DNA of 37,855 nt from Oscillospiraceae bacterium (GCA_015067465.1 SVMK01000012.1:1-37855); one strand, 5' to 3'; numbered from the stretch's first letter, positions 7,544 to 16,953 are shown. Translations and numbers: made by a program. The notes: generated by a model not told the origin, from the letters alone.

Positions 7544-8929
7544 TTATTCCCGAACGAGATTGTTCACCCATTTGCGGCTGCGCAGGAGCAGGAACCCGAT
7601 GAAGCATTTGATGAACTCGAGCGACTGCACGCACATGAACATGGCAACGATCGGCATGGCGGTGAAGCGCGAGAGCACGTAGGCCGTGGGAACGGCGATC
7701 AGCCAGGTGAAGCCGGAGTCAAACAAAAATGTGATGATGGTTTTGCCGCCGCTGCGCAGGGTGAAGTAGGCGTCGTTGGTGAAGGAACTGAAGGGCATCA
7801 TAAACGCGCTGACAAACAGCATGCTCACGGCGATGGACTTTGCCGTTGCGGTGGTGTTGTAAATCTGCGGAATCACCGGCGCGAGTGCCGCCATCACCGC
7901 ACCGACGAGGATGTTGAGCAGCACGGTGAAAACAATGAGCTTGCGGTCTTCATCCACGGCGCGTTCGAGTTCGCCCGCGCCGAGAAGCTGCCCCACAATG
8001 ATGGAAACGGTGCTGCCCATGGCCAGGAAAAAGCAGAAAAACAGGTTGGAAACCGTGGAGGCGATATTCGTTGCGGATACAACCTCCAGCCCGCGCATGG
8101 AGTAGCACTGGTTCAGCGTGGTCATGCCCGCAGCCCAAAGCACCTCGTTCACCAGCAGAGGCATTCCCATGCGGGCGATCTGCTTCATCAGCGGCGCCGG
8201 AACGCGCAGCGTGCGATAGGCCCCGACGATAAAGGGGCTGCGCCGGCGGTGGGTGTGGGTCCAGACGATGACGATGCTGCATTCCACGATGCGGGCAATC
8301 AGCGTTGCGATTGCGGCGCCGACCACGCCGAGCGCGGGCGCGCCGAACTTGCCGAAGATGAGAACATAGTTGAAGCAGAGATTGACGCAAACGGCACCAA
8401 TGCCGGCTTTCATGGGCAGCAGCGTTTCGCCCGTTTCGCGCAGCGTGCCGGAATAAACCTGTGTGACGGCAAACGGCAGCATCTGAAGCAGCATTACGCC
8501 GAGATAATCCTTGCCGTAAAGCAGCGTTGCGTGCAGGTCGAGATTGTCCTCGCCCTCATGGAGAAACAGCGAGATGAGCTGTTCGCCCGCGGAGAGAAAC
8601 AACGCGGCAAACACCGCGACCGCGCCGATGCCGATATACAGCTTGGCGCGGAATGAAGAGCGGACGCCCTCCAGATCGCCCTTGCCGTAGTACTGCGCGG
8701 AGAAGATGCCGGGGCCTGCCAGACCGCCGAAGATGCAGAGATTGAATACAAACAGCAGCTGGTTGACGATGGCAACGCCGCTCATCGGTTCTGTGCCGAC
8801 CTGGCCGACCATAATATTGTCGAGCAGGCTGACAAAATTGGTGATTACGTTTTGAACCAGAATGGGTCCCGCCACGGCAAATACGCGGCGGTAAAACGCT
8901 TTGTCACCGAAAAAATCGGAGAGTTTCAT
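7544..8929 (-). CDS. MATE family multidrug/Na+ efflux protein
   Basis: 461 residues with about 12 transmembrane helices arranged as two repeated halves, the MATE layout. The N-terminal segment 'FYRRVFAVAGPILVQNVITN' and 'LLDNIMVGQVGTEPMSGVAI' is typical of the clostridial branch. It probably exports cationic drugs or metabolites in exchange for H+ or Na+. The start is the ATG whose complement ends at 8929, with GAGGTAAATA just upstream on the minus strand. It lies 44 bases after the MFS gene on the same strand, so the two probably form one transcript. The substrate cannot be predicted. Confidence 0.92.
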   Translation of the reverse strand: MKLSDFFGDKAFYRRVFAVAGPILVQNVITNFVSLLDNIMVGQVGTEPMSGVAIVNQLLFVFNLCIFGGLAGPGIFSAQYYGKGDLEGVRSSFRAKLYIGIGAVAVFAALFLSAGEQLISLFLHEGEDNLDLHATLLYGKDYLGVMLLQMLPFAVTQVYSGTLRETGETLLPMKAGIGAVCVNLCFNYVLIFGKFGAPALGVVGAAIATLIARIVECSIVIVWTHTHRRRSPFIVGAYRTLRVPAPLMKQIARMGMPLLVNEVLWAAGMTTLNQCYSMRGLEVVSATNIASTVSNLFFCFFLAMGSTVSIIVGQLLGAGELERAVDEDRKLIVFTVLLNILVGAVMAALAPVIPQIYNTTATAKSIAVSMLFVSAFMMPFSSFTNDAYFTLRSGGKTIITFLFDSGFTWLIAVPTAYVLSRFTAMPIVAMFMCVQSLEFIKCFIGFLLLRSRKWVNNLVRE

Positions 8930-8973
8930 TATTTACCTCGAATTATGCAGAAAAAGTGGGAAGCGGGGCGTGC

Positions 8974-10515
8974 TCAGTCGTCAATATCGAGCGCATCCAG
9001 CCCGCGCTTTGCAACGGGACGGTTGTCGCCATGGCGGACAAAGCACATGGTAACAAACGACAGCGCCGCGAAAATTGCGCCGTAAGGGAAGAGAATCGTC
9101 ATGCCGAAGCTGTCCATCAGCATGCCCGAGAGCATCGGTGTGGCGACCTGCGCCGCCATGGAAGCGGTATAGTAGATGCCGGTGTATTTGCCGACATCTG
9201 CGCCGGAACTGAGTTCCACCACCATGGGGAAGGAGTTGACATTGATGGTTGCCCAGCCGATACCTGCCAGAGCAAACAGACAGTTCATCAAAACGGTGGG
9301 GCTGCCGTCGCGCATGAATCCGGCTGCGGCGAAGGCAACCGTGAGCATTGCAACGCCGGCGAGAATGGTCTTTTTGCGACCGGCCTTGCTTGCGATGATG
9401 CCGACGGGAAGGTAGGACAAAATGGCTGCGGCCTGCGCGATGATCAGGGTGAAGTTATAGTCCTTGTGCAGAATGTTTGTTGCATAAACGCTGTATTTGC
9501 TGGTGATGGCATTGTAGCCGAAAAACCACAGAACGATGGAGGCCAGCATGAAAACCAGCGAGCGCAGCTCGTCGCGGCTGAGGCGGCGCGCAGGCTCGGC
9601 GGTGGGATCAACTTGCTCGTCGATGCCGAATGCAGCGCTTTGCTCCTGCATTTCCTTCACGAATTTCGGCTCGCGCACGGTGAGCATGAAGATGAGCAGC
9701 GCTGCGAGCATGATGCCGGAGATGACGGAGAAATAAACCGTGTAGCTCATCATGGAATTGCGCACGGCGCCGGTGGCGAATACCATGCCCAGAACCAGAA
9801 CCACGATGCCGCCGAACGAACCCATGAGGTTGATCACGGCGTTTGCCTTGCTGCGCAGGGGCTTGATGGTAACGTCGGGCATCAGCGCCACGGCGGGGGA
9901 GCGGAAGATTGCCATGCTGACAAGAATGATGAGCAGCAATCCGATGAAGAAGACCAGCGTTGCGGGGTTGCTTGCGGTAACCTGCCATGCATAGGCCTGA
10001 CGGGCGGGCACAACATAGTTGGTGTAGTCGCTGTCGGTCGTGCCGTCTGCCGCGGTGCTGCGGATGGCGGCAAACTCCTCTTTGCTGAAGCGTTCGCAGA
10101 GCACAAACTGTTCGCCGTCCGGCGTCATGAGAGATGCGTTTGCTTCAACAGCGTATATTTCTTCCAGCGCGGCGGGATCGTCGATCCCGGAAACGCCGGA
10201 GATATTTTTCAGTTGGATATTGTCCGCCACGGAAAGTCCGACGAACAGCACAGCGGCGACGATGGTGCCGATCAGGATGAAAGGCGTGCGTCTGCCAAGC
10301 TTGCTGTTGTGGCGGTCGGAGATGGCGCCGAACAGCGGCAGCATAAACAGCGCCAGAATATTGTCCAGCGCCATAATCACGCCGGACCAGGTTTGGCTCA
10401 TGCCAAACTTGTTGGTGAAAATCAGGGGAACGGTGTTGTCGTAGGCCTGCCAGAATGCGCAGATCAGGAAAAAAGCAAAGCCGACGCAAACGGTACGTTT
10501 GTAATTGAGTTTCAT
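8974..10515 (-). CDS. Major facilitator superfamily transporter (GPH/sugar-transporter-like)
   Basis: 513 residues, about 12 transmembrane helices. The loop between helices 2 and 3 carries 'SDRHNSKLGRRTPFILIG' (about 65-82), the form of the MFS motif found in glycoside-pentoside-hexuronide and SLC45-like sugar carriers. An unusual hydrophilic insert of about 90 residues (about 105-190) lies between predicted helices and is probably extracytoplasmic. A second acidic loop (about 300-325) separates the two halves. The ATG at 10515 (minus strand) has GAGGTTACC upstream and a good promoter at 10549-10577. It is the first gene of a two-gene minus-strand unit with the MATE gene. The substrate is unknown; a sugar or glycoside is a guess. 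Confidence 0.85.
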   Translation of the reverse strand: MKLNYKRTVCVGFAFFLICAFWQAYDNTVPLIFTNKFGMSQTWSGVIMALDNILALFMLPLFGAISDRHNSKLGRRTPFILIGTIVAAVLFVGLSVADNIQLKNISGVSGIDDPAALEEIYAVEANASLMTPDGEQFVLCERFSKEEFAAIRSTAADGTTDSDYTNYVVPARQAYAWQVTASNPATLVFFIGLLLIILVSMAIFRSPAVALMPDVTIKPLRSKANAVINLMGSFGGIVVLVLGMVFATGAVRNSMMSYTVYFSVISGIMLAALLIFMLTVREPKFVKEMQEQSAAFGIDEQVDPTAEPARRLSRDELRSLVFMLASIVLWFFGYNAITSKYSVYATNILHKDYNFTLIIAQAAAILSYLPVGIIASKAGRKKTILAGVAMLTVAFAAAGFMRDGSPTVLMNCLFALAGIGWATINVNSFPMVVELSSGADVGKYTGIYYTASMAAQVATPMLSGMLMDSFGMTILFPYGAIFAALSFVTMCFVRHGDNRPVAKRGLDALDIDD

Positions 10516-10548
10516 GTGGTAACCTCTGTCTGTTAAAAATATAAAGGT

Positions 10549-10577
10549 ATTTTAACTGATTTGCGCCGGATTGACAA
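10549..10577 (-). promoter_or_regulatory. Predicted sigma-A promoter for the MFS-MATE unit
   Basis: On the minus strand TTGTCA (complement of 10572-10577), 17 bases, then TAAAAT (complement of 10549-10554), with the MFS start 33 bases downstream. Confidence 0.7.
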
Positions 10578-10596
10578 TATGCCAATGAAGATGAAA

Positions 10597-10625
10597 TTGA
10601 TTTTATATGTGCGCTATGTTATAAT
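10597..10625 (+). promoter_or_regulatory. Predicted sigma-A promoter for the phosphodiesterase unit
   Basis: TTGATT (10597-10602), a 17-base spacer and a perfect TATAAT (10620-10625). The start codon is at 10672. It is back to back with the minus-strand promoter at 10549-10577. Confidence 0.75.
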
Positions 10626-10671
10626 AGCTGCATTCAATTCTGTAATTCGAAGATACGCGCGGAGGTTGTGA

Positions 10672-11529
10672 ATGAAGCAGTCTTGTCCCTTGAAATGCCT
10701 GTTGGCTGCGGCGGGAGCCGCGGCAGGGATTGCGGGCGTGGTCACATATATGGTTGCGCCGGCGCGGCCGACCAAGGCGCAGAAGGCCGCGTTCTGGGGG
10801 GCGAATATCGCCCATCGCGGCTTGCACCGCCCGGACAGGAGCGTTCCGGAAAATTCCATTCCGGCGTTTGCCGCCGCTGTGGAGGCCGGCTACGGTGTGG
10901 AATTCGACGTTCACCTCACGGCGGACGGAGAGCTGGTTGTTTTCCACGATGACGATCTGCGCCGCATGTGCGGCGTTGACGGTGCGGTGGAAGATCATAC
11001 CTATGCCGAGTTGCGCGAATATCATCTTGCCGCAACGCAGGAGAAAATTCCGCTGCTTCGCGATGTTTTAACCACAATCGGCGGCAGAACACCGATTCTG
11101 CTGGAGCTGAAGTCCGGCCACGATAACCGCCGCCTCTGCGAACTGACGTGCGCGGAGCTGAGCATTTATCACGGAGCTGTTTGCGTGGAAAGCTTTGACC
11201 CGCGCATTCTGCGCTGGTGGCGCCGCAATGCGCCGCAGATGATGCGCGGTCAACTCAGCTCTTCCCTGCACAGCTACAAGGGCGAGGGCAAGCGCCTGCT
11301 CGCTTTTGCCATGAGCAATCTGCTCTACAATTTCCTCGGCAGACCGCATTTTATCGCTTACGGTGTTTACGGCAAAAAGCCGCTGACGGTTCGCCTGTGC
11401 GAAAAAATGGGCGCGATGCGCTTTGCGTGGACGTGCCACGGCCCGGCGTATGAAAAAGACAATGACGCGGTGATTTTTGAATATTACCGTCCGAGAACCA
11501 AATTCAAATCCCTTGACGAAGAGAGGTAG
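10672..11529 (+). CDS. Membrane-anchored glycerophosphodiester phosphodiesterase
   Basis: 285 residues. An N-terminal hydrophobic segment (about 7-30, rich in Ala/Gly) looks like an uncleaved anchor or signal. The GDPD TIM barrel follows with its catalytic marks: 'AHRGLHRPDRSVPENSIPAF' (about 46-65, His-Arg and Glu-Asn), 'GVEFDVHLTADGELVVFHDD' (about 75-94, the Glu/Asp metal ligands and second His) and 'LLELKSG' (about 141). The enzyme cleaves glycerophosphodiesters from phospholipids or teichoic acid to glycerol phosphate and an alcohol. ATG at 10672 with GGAGG at 10660-10664. It is followed after 7 bases by the gamma-carbonic-anhydrase-like gene, so the three genes 10672-13065 look like an operon ending at the 13087 terminator. 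Confidence 0.9.
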   Translation: MKQSCPLKCLLAAAGAAAGIAGVVTYMVAPARPTKAQKAAFWGANIAHRGLHRPDRSVPENSIPAFAAAVEAGYGVEFDVHLTADGELVVFHDDDLRRMCGVDGAVEDHTYAELREYHLAATQEKIPLLRDVLTTIGGRTPILLELKSGHDNRRLCELTCAELSIYHGAVCVESFDPRILRWWRRNAPQMMRGQLSSSLHSYKGEGKRLLAFAMSNLLYNFLGRPHFIAYGVYGKKPLTVRLCEKMGAMRFAWTCHGPAYEKDNDAVIFEYYRPRTKFKSLDEER

Positions 11530-11536
11530 ATCAACA

Positions 11537-12037
11537 GTGTATCTGGAATATCAGGGCAAACTTCCCGTGGTTTCGCCGGAAGCCTTTGTGGCGGAAACGG
11601 CAGTTTTGATCGGCGATGTTGTCGTAGGAAAGGACAGCTCCATATGGTTCGGCGCGGTTTTGCGCGGCGACAGCGCGCCCATCAGCGTTGGCGAAGGCAC
11701 CAGCATTCAGGACAATGCCGTGCTTCACTGCGAGCATGACCGCCCGCTGCATGTCGGCAACAACGTCACTGTGGGACACAACGCGATCGTGCACTGCAGC
11801 GAAGTTGGCGACAATACGATGGTCGGCATGGGCGCTATTTTGCTCGACGGCGCCGTGATCGGCAAAAACTGCATCATCGGCGCAGGTGCGGTTGTGAAGG
11901 AAAACGCCGTTGTGCCGGACGGAACGATGATGGTTGGCGTGCCGGCCAAGCCCGTGCGTGAGCTTGGTCCCGAGCAGCTTGAATTTGTGCAGCGCACTTC
12001 TCCGTATGTTGCGCTTTCGAAGGAGTATATGAAGTGA
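11537..12037 (+). CDS. Gamma-carbonic anhydrase-like hexapeptide-repeat protein
   Basis: 166 residues forming a left-handed beta-helix: repeated hexads of the type [I/V]-G-x-[N/G]-x-x run from about residue 25 to 150. The three His of the gamma-carbonic-anhydrase metal site appear to be kept: one in 'DNAVLHCEH' and two in 'VGHNAIVHC'. In this family (YrdA/PaaY/gamma-CA) the protein is a trimer with the metal at the subunit interface; activity varies and many members have no proven carbonic anhydrase activity. The start is taken as GTG at 11537 with GAGAGG at 11521-11526. An upstream in-frame start would overlap the previous gene by over 50 bases. The stop overlaps the next start by four bases (GTGA). 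Confidence 0.85.
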   Translation: MYLEYQGKLPVVSPEAFVAETAVLIGDVVVGKDSSIWFGAVLRGDSAPISVGEGTSIQDNAVLHCEHDRPLHVGNNVTVGHNAIVHCSEVGDNTMVGMGAILLDGAVIGKNCIIGAGAVVKENAVVPDGTMMVGVPAKPVRELGPEQLEFVQRTSPYVALSKEYMK

Positions 12038-13065
12038 TTCGCTTTGATTCTGACTATACCGAAGGCTGCCACCCCCGGGTGCTTGCGGCGCTGACGGAAA
12101 CCAATATGGAGCAGACACCCGGCTACGGAACGGACGAGCATTGCGAGCGCGCGAGAAGGATGATCCGCGCCGCCTGCGGCGCACCGGATGCGGATGTGCA
12201 TTTTCTTGTGGGCGGAACGCAGACGAATACGGCGGTGATTGCCTCCGTGCTGCGCCCCACCGAGGGTGTGCTCTGCCCGGAAACGGGCCATATCAACTGC
12301 CACGAAACCGGCGCGATTGAGTCCACGGGTCACAAGGTGCTTGCGCTGCCGCACGAAAACGGAAAAATCAGCGCACAGCAGCTGCGCGCGGAAGTGGAAC
12401 GGCTGCGCGGCGATGAATGCTATGAGCATATTGTGCAGCCGGGCATGGTGTACATATCCCAGCCGACGGAGTTCGGCACGCTCTATTCCAAAACGGAGCT
12501 GACTGAGCTGTTTGCCGTTTGCCGCGAGTTTGAGCTGCCGCTGTTTATTGACGGCGCGCGCCTTGGCTATGCGCTGGCGACCGACAGCGATCTGACACTT
12601 TGCGACTATGCGCAGCTGTGCGACGTTTTCTACATCGGCGGCACCAAGGTCGGCTTGCTGTTTGGCGAGGCGGTTGTGGTTTGCAACGCGGCGCTGAAAA
12701 AGGATTTTCGCAACATGATGAAGCAGCGCGGCGGACTTCTGGCAAAGGGCCGGCTGCTGGGCGTTCAGTTTGAAACCATGTTTGAGGACGGACTGTATCT
12801 TGAATGCGGCCGTGTTGCGGTGGAGGCGGCATCGCAGATTCGCCGCGCCCTGCTGAAAAAGAAACTCCCGCTTGCGTTCGATTCGCCGACAAACCAGCTT
12901 TTTGTGGAGCTTACGCGCAAGCAGCAGGCTGCGCTGGCGGAAAATTTCGCCCTTGGTAAATGGGACGTTACGGGCGGCGACACGGATGTTTTGCGTATCT
13001 GCACTTCCTGGGCAACCACGCAGGAACAAACCGATGCGCTGATTGCCGCAATCCGCGCCCTTTGA
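12034..13065 (+). CDS. Low-specificity L-threonine aldolase-like PLP enzyme
   Basis: 343 residues, fold type I, beta-eliminating lyase/threonine aldolase family, which cleaves threonine or allo-threonine to glycine and acetaldehyde. Visible marks are the N-terminal 'FDSDYTEGCHPRVLAAL', the phosphate-binding 'GGTQTNTAVI' (60-69), 'FIDGARLGYA' with the ring-stacking Asp (about 173) and the PLP lysine in 'YIGGTKVGLLF' (Lys205). The GTG start at 12034 overlaps the previous stop by four bases and follows AAGGAG at 12019-12024, so translation is coupled. It ends before the terminator at 13087. Confidence 0.9.
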   Translation: MIRFDSDYTEGCHPRVLAALTETNMEQTPGYGTDEHCERARRMIRAACGAPDADVHFLVGGTQTNTAVIASVLRPTEGVLCPETGHINCHETGAIESTGHKVLALPHENGKISAQQLRAEVERLRGDECYEHIVQPGMVYISQPTEFGTLYSKTELTELFAVCREFELPLFIDGARLGYALATDSDLTLCDYAQLCDVFYIGGTKVGLLFGEAVVVCNAALKKDFRNMMKQRGGLLAKGRLLGVQFETMFEDGLYLECGRVAVEAASQIRRALLKKKLPLAFDSPTNQLFVELTRKQQAALAENFALGKWDVTGGDTDVLRICTSWATTQEQTDALIAAIRAL

Positions 13066-13086
13066 CGGATCGGTAAAAATGAATAT

Positions 13087-13122
13087 AAAAAGTTCTCTGC
13101 CCAAGGGCAGAGAACTTTTTTT
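13087..13122. terminator. Bidirectional intrinsic terminator
   Basis: Perfect arms AAAAAGTTCTCTGCCC and GGGCAGAGAACTTTTT around a two-base AA loop, followed by more T. It serves the threonine aldolase gene (plus) and the ABC exporter (minus). Confidence 0.95.
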
Positions 13123-13124
13123 GT

Positions 13125-15029
13125 TTAGTCCAGCTCATGCTGACCGGTGTAGAGGAGGTAGTAGCGCCCTTTCTGGGCGAGCAGCTCTTCGTGCGTGCCC
13201 TTTTCCTGAATCCGGCCCTGTTCGATGACAACAATGCAGTCGGCGTTGCGAACGGTGGAAAGACGGTGGGCGATGACGAACACGGTGCGGCCGTGCATCA
13301 GCGCGTCCATACCCTGCTGGATGTGGCGCTCTGTGCGGGTGTCGATGGAGCTGGTTGCTTCGTCAAGCACCATGACCGGGGGATCGGCAACGGCGGCACG
13401 CGCGATCGCAAGCAGCTGGCGCTGACCCTGGCTGAGGTTGGCGCCGTCGCCGGTGACCATGGTGTTATAGCCGTTGGGCAGACGACGGATAAAGCTGTGG
13501 GCGTTTACGCTCTTTGCGGCGGCGATGCATTCCTCGTCCGTTGCGTCCAGCCGCCCGTAGCGGATGTTGTCCATCACGGTGCCGGTAAACAGGTGGGTGT
13601 CCTGCAAAACGGCGCCCAGCGAGCGGCGAAGAGAGTCTTTCTCAATGTCGCGCACATCGATGCCGTCGTAAGTGATGCTGCCGTTTTCAATCTCGTAAAA
13701 GCGATTGATGAGGTTGGTGATGGTGGTTTTGCCTGCGCCGGTGGAGCCGACGAAGGCGATTTTTTGGCCGGGCTTGGCGAAAACGTCAACGCTGTGGAGC
13801 ACGCGCTTGTTTTCCACATAAGAAAAGTCCACATTGTGCAATCGCACATCGCCGCGCAGCGGCACCAGTGTGCCGTCCGGCTGCTTCCATGCCCAGTGGC
13901 CGGTGTGGCCTTCGGTTTCGGTCATGGCGCCGGTTTCGTCGTAAGTTACGCCAACGAGAACAACCTTGCCCGCATCGGTTTCGGCGGGCGCGTCCATCAC
14001 TTCGAAGATGCGCTCTGCGCCCGCGAGGGCGGAGAGAATGGAATTGAGCTGCTGGCTGATCTGCTCCACGGGCCTGCCGACCTGACGGGAATAGAGCAGA
14101 TAAGTGGCGAGACCGCCGAGGTCGAAGCCGCGCACCAGTGCGAGGAAACCGCCCGCAACGGCGGTGAACGCATAGCCGATATTCATGATATTGGCGCTCA
14201 GCGGCATGATTGCACCGGCGTAGAAGTTGGCGTCCGTTGCTGCGGCGCGGTAAGCGTCGTTCAAAACGGCGAATTCCTTTTTCGCGATCTCTTCATGGGT
14301 GAAAGCCTTGACCACTTTCAAACCCTCGATGATCTCCTGAATATCGCCGTTGACCTGACCGAGTGCGGCCTGCTGTTTGCGGTAGTAGCTGCGGCTGCGG
14401 CCGCCGAACACCTTGAACACCATCATGGAAACTGCCAGCACCAAAACGGTGATGACAAACAGCAGCGGCGAGGTGTAGATCATAATGCACACCAGCCCCA
14501 CAAACGTGAGGATGCTGGAAGCGAGATTGACAATGCTTTGCTCCATGGCAAAGGCAACGTTGTCGGCGTCGTTTGTGAAGCGGCTCATCAGTTCGCCGTG
14601 CGGGTGGGCGTCGAAAAAGCAGAGCGGCTTTTCCTCCAGCGCGTCAAACAAATCCGCGCGCAGGCGGTTTGCGGCTTTTTGCGCCATCACGGCGGTCAGC
14701 ACGGACTGAGCATAGGTGCACACGCAGCCGGCAATGTGGACGAGAAACAGCGTGATGCAGCCGCGCAGGAGCGCGCCGATTTTTTCCGCGTGCGGCAGAG
14801 GGCCGGTGAGGTTGTTGATGATGGGGCGGAGCAGATAGGTTCCGGCAATGCCGGATGCGGTGCTGCAAAGCAGGCACAGCGCGATCAGAAGCAAAAGCGT
14901 TTTTTTCGCAGTGATGTAGCTCAGCAGGCGGCGGATGGTTTTTCCGGCGTCTTTCGGCTTTTGAAAACCGCCGCCGCGGTGGCCTTTGTGCGCCTCGGCA
15001 GCTTTGAATTTCATGGTTCGTTCAGCCAT
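13125..15029 (-). CDS. ABC exporter half-transporter with degenerate signature (second subunit)
   Basis: 634 residues: a membrane domain of six helices (about 40-350) followed by an ATPase domain. Walker A is 'GSTGAGKTT', Walker B 'MVLDEATSSID' with an intact catalytic Glu, and the H-loop 'IAHRLST' is intact. The signature reads 'LSQGQRQ' in place of LSGGQ. An insert of about 40 residues between the membrane and ATPase domains (near 'TETEGHTGHWAWKQPDG') is characteristic of one subunit of Firmicute heterodimeric multidrug exporters (LmrCD, BmrCD). With the degenerate Walker B and H-loop of the partner (15029-16768) it gives one canonical and one non-hydrolysing ATP site. The start shares one base with the partner's stop. 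The substrate is unknown, probably drugs or lipids. Confidence 0.93.
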   Translation of the reverse strand: MAERTMKFKAAEAHKGHRGGGFQKPKDAGKTIRRLLSYITAKKTLLLLIALCLLCSTASGIAGTYLLRPIINNLTGPLPHAEKIGALLRGCITLFLVHIAGCVCTYAQSVLTAVMAQKAANRLRADLFDALEEKPLCFFDAHPHGELMSRFTNDADNVAFAMEQSIVNLASSILTFVGLVCIMIYTSPLLFVITVLVLAVSMMVFKVFGGRSRSYYRKQQAALGQVNGDIQEIIEGLKVVKAFTHEEIAKKEFAVLNDAYRAAATDANFYAGAIMPLSANIMNIGYAFTAVAGGFLALVRGFDLGGLATYLLYSRQVGRPVEQISQQLNSILSALAGAERIFEVMDAPAETDAGKVVLVGVTYDETGAMTETEGHTGHWAWKQPDGTLVPLRGDVRLHNVDFSYVENKRVLHSVDVFAKPGQKIAFVGSTGAGKTTITNLINRFYEIENGSITYDGIDVRDIEKDSLRRSLGAVLQDTHLFTGTVMDNIRYGRLDATDEECIAAAKSVNAHSFIRRLPNGYNTMVTGDGANLSQGQRQLLAIARAAVADPPVMVLDEATSSIDTRTERHIQQGMDALMHGRTVFVIAHRLSTVRNADCIVVIEQGRIQEKGTHEELLAQKGRYYLLYTGQHELD

Positions 15030-16768
15030 CAGTCGCTCACCCCTTCCTGCTGGGACATGTAGATTTCCTGATAAATCTTGTTGGTGGCGAGCAGCTGCTC
15101 ATGGGTGCCGAGTCCGGCGATGTGGTCATCGTCAAGGATCACGATCTTGTCGGCGCTGCGAACGGAACTGATACGCTGGGCGATGATGATTACGGTTGTG
15201 CCCTTGAGATTTTCGCTGAAGCTGCTGCGAATGGCAGCCTCAGTGGCGCTGTCAACCGCGCTGGTGCTGTCGTCAAGTATGAGGATGGGCGGTCGGCGGA
15301 GCATGGCGCGGGCAATGCAAAGGCGCTGCTTCTGTCCGCCGGAAACGTTGACGCCGCCCTGCTCGAGATAGGTGTCGAACCCGTCGGGAAAACTCATGAT
15401 AAAGTCGTAAGCCTGCGCGTTTTTCGCCGCGGCGATCATCTGCTCCTCCGTGGCCTCGGGGTCGCCCCACAGGAGATTTTCGCGAATGGTGCCGGAGAAG
15501 AGGATGTTGTTTTGCAAAACCATGCCGATGCGCTCACGCAGCCGTTCCAGCGGATAATCGCGAACATCCATGCCGTCCACCAGTACCTGACCGCCGGTGA
15601 CGTCGTAAAAGCGCGGGATGAGGTTGACAAGCGAGCTTTTGCCCACGCCCGTGCCGCCGATGACGGCAACAAATTCGCCCGGGGCAATGGATAGGTCAAT
15701 GTGGCTGAGCACGTCGTCGCCCGTTCCCGTGGAAACATACTTGAAGCTGACATCGCGGAATTCCACGCTGCCGCGTGCGGGCGGCAGATGCGCGGGATCG
15801 GCGCTGCCGTCGCGGATGTCGGGAACGGTTTCCAAAACTTCATTGATGCGGTCGGCGCAGGCGCGGGCGCGCGTAACGGTGAGCAGCGTGAAAGCAATCA
15901 TCATGACGCTCATGAGAACGTTGGTGATGTAGGAAATGAAGGAATAGAGGTCGCCGGTGAGAAGGTTTCCGCCGGTGACATACTGCCCGCCGAACCACAG
16001 AACGAAAACGATGGCAACGTTGAAACAAATCTGCATGATCGGGTGCATAAACACAACGCGCGTTGCGGTTTTGACGGCGGCGGTGCGCAGCGCATCGTTG
16101 CGCGCGCGGAACTTTTCTTTTTCGTAGCTTTCGCGCACGAAGGCCTTGACCACGCGGATGGCAATCAGATTTTCCTGCACGGAATCGTTCAGTCCGTCAA
16201 TTCGCTCCTGGAAGGCGCGAAACAGCTTGCGGCAAACCGACATGAGCAGCGCAATGCACACCGCCATAAACGGCACCACGGCAAGGAGAATGAGCGTCAG
16301 GCGTGCGTTGATGGAGCGGCAGATTACCAGCGCCACGATCAGAACCATGGGCGCTCTCACCAGAATGCGCAATCCCATGCCGACCATCTGCTGGATGGTG
16401 TTTACGTCATTGGTGAGACGGGTGATGAGCGAGGCGGAGGAGAAGCGGTCAATGTCCGCAAAGGAGAAATCCTGCACGGAATCAAACATTGCCTTGCGCA
16501 GATTTGCGCCGAAGCCCTGACTGGCGGTGGAAGCAAATTTGGAGCTGGAAACGCCGGTGATCATGCTGCAAACGGCAAGCGCCAGCATGATGGCCCCGGT
16601 GCGGAGAATATAGGCAAAGCCACCGCTGCCGTTGATGCCTACGTCGATGATGCCGCTCATCAGCCGCGGCAGAATCAGCTCACAGATCACTTCGATGATG
16701 ACACAAAGCGGAGCAAGCAGCGCTGCCTTCTCATAGCCTTTGATGAATTTTAAGAGTTTGAAAATCAT
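15029..16768 (-). CDS. ABC exporter half-transporter with degenerate Walker B (first subunit)
   Basis: 579 residues: six membrane helices (about 15-320) and an ATPase domain. Walker A is 'GGTGVGKSS' and the signature 'VSGGQKQ' is close to canonical. Walker B reads 'LILDDSTSAVD', with Asp where the catalytic Glu normally stands, and the H-loop reads 'IAQRISS', with Gln for His. These substitutions mark the catalytically degenerate subunit of heterodimeric exporters. It is the first gene of a two-gene minus-strand operon; the second starts on its last base. The start at 16768 has only a modest ribosome binding site (GGGAAG). Confidence 0.93.
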   Translation of the reverse strand: MIFKLLKFIKGYEKAALLAPLCVIIEVICELILPRLMSGIIDVGINGSGGFAYILRTGAIMLALAVCSMITGVSSSKFASTASQGFGANLRKAMFDSVQDFSFADIDRFSSASLITRLTNDVNTIQQMVGMGLRILVRAPMVLIVALVICRSINARLTLILLAVVPFMAVCIALLMSVCRKLFRAFQERIDGLNDSVQENLIAIRVVKAFVRESYEKEKFRARNDALRTAAVKTATRVVFMHPIMQICFNVAIVFVLWFGGQYVTGGNLLTGDLYSFISYITNVLMSVMMIAFTLLTVTRARACADRINEVLETVPDIRDGSADPAHLPPARGSVEFRDVSFKYVSTGTGDDVLSHIDLSIAPGEFVAVIGGTGVGKSSLVNLIPRFYDVTGGQVLVDGMDVRDYPLERLRERIGMVLQNNILFSGTIRENLLWGDPEATEEQMIAAAKNAQAYDFIMSFPDGFDTYLEQGGVNVSGGQKQRLCIARAMLRRPPILILDDSTSAVDSATEAAIRSSFSENLKGTTVIIIAQRISSVRSADKIVILDDDHIAGLGTHEQLLATNKIYQEIYMSQQEGVSD

Positions 16769-16816
16769 ATCAGTTGCGTCACTTCCCGGTTGATAGAAAA
16801 ATTTTACATTAGATAC

Positions 16817-16845
16817 AATTTAAACATCCGTTTTTTTAATGTCAA
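16817..16845 (-). promoter_or_regulatory. Predicted sigma-A promoter for the ABC exporter
   Basis: On the minus strand a perfect TTGACA (complement of 16840-16845), 17 bases, then TAAATT (complement of 16817-16822). Confidence 0.6.
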
Positions 16846-16902
16846 GTGTCTGCCCGGAATGTTCTTGATTTATTCACAATTGCAGCCGGGGCCTGCAGGA
16901 AA

Positions 16903-16931
16903 GCATAATTGCGGCCACCGCGCAATACAAT
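16903..16931 (+). promoter_or_regulatory. Candidate sigma-E promoter of spoIIIAA
   Basis: GCATAATT (16903-16910), 13 bases, AATACAAT (16924-16931). This resembles the sigma-E pattern (GcATATT, 13-15 bases, CATACAmT), and the spoIIIA operon is a known sigma-E target. The start codon is 23 bases downstream. Confidence 0.55.
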
Positions 16932-16953
16932 GGGAGCAAAGAGGTGATCGGAC

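Noticed and set aside
8956-10536. 526-codon plus-strand frame opposite the MFS gene
   Set aside because: It is a shadow of the MFS transporter on the minus strand, with low-complexity composition and no recognisable domain.
13137-15062. 641-codon open frame on the plus strand opposite the ABC exporter
   Set aside because: It lies antisense to a clear ABC transporter. The translation is His/Gly/Asp-rich with no motifs, as expected for shadows in GC-rich DNA.
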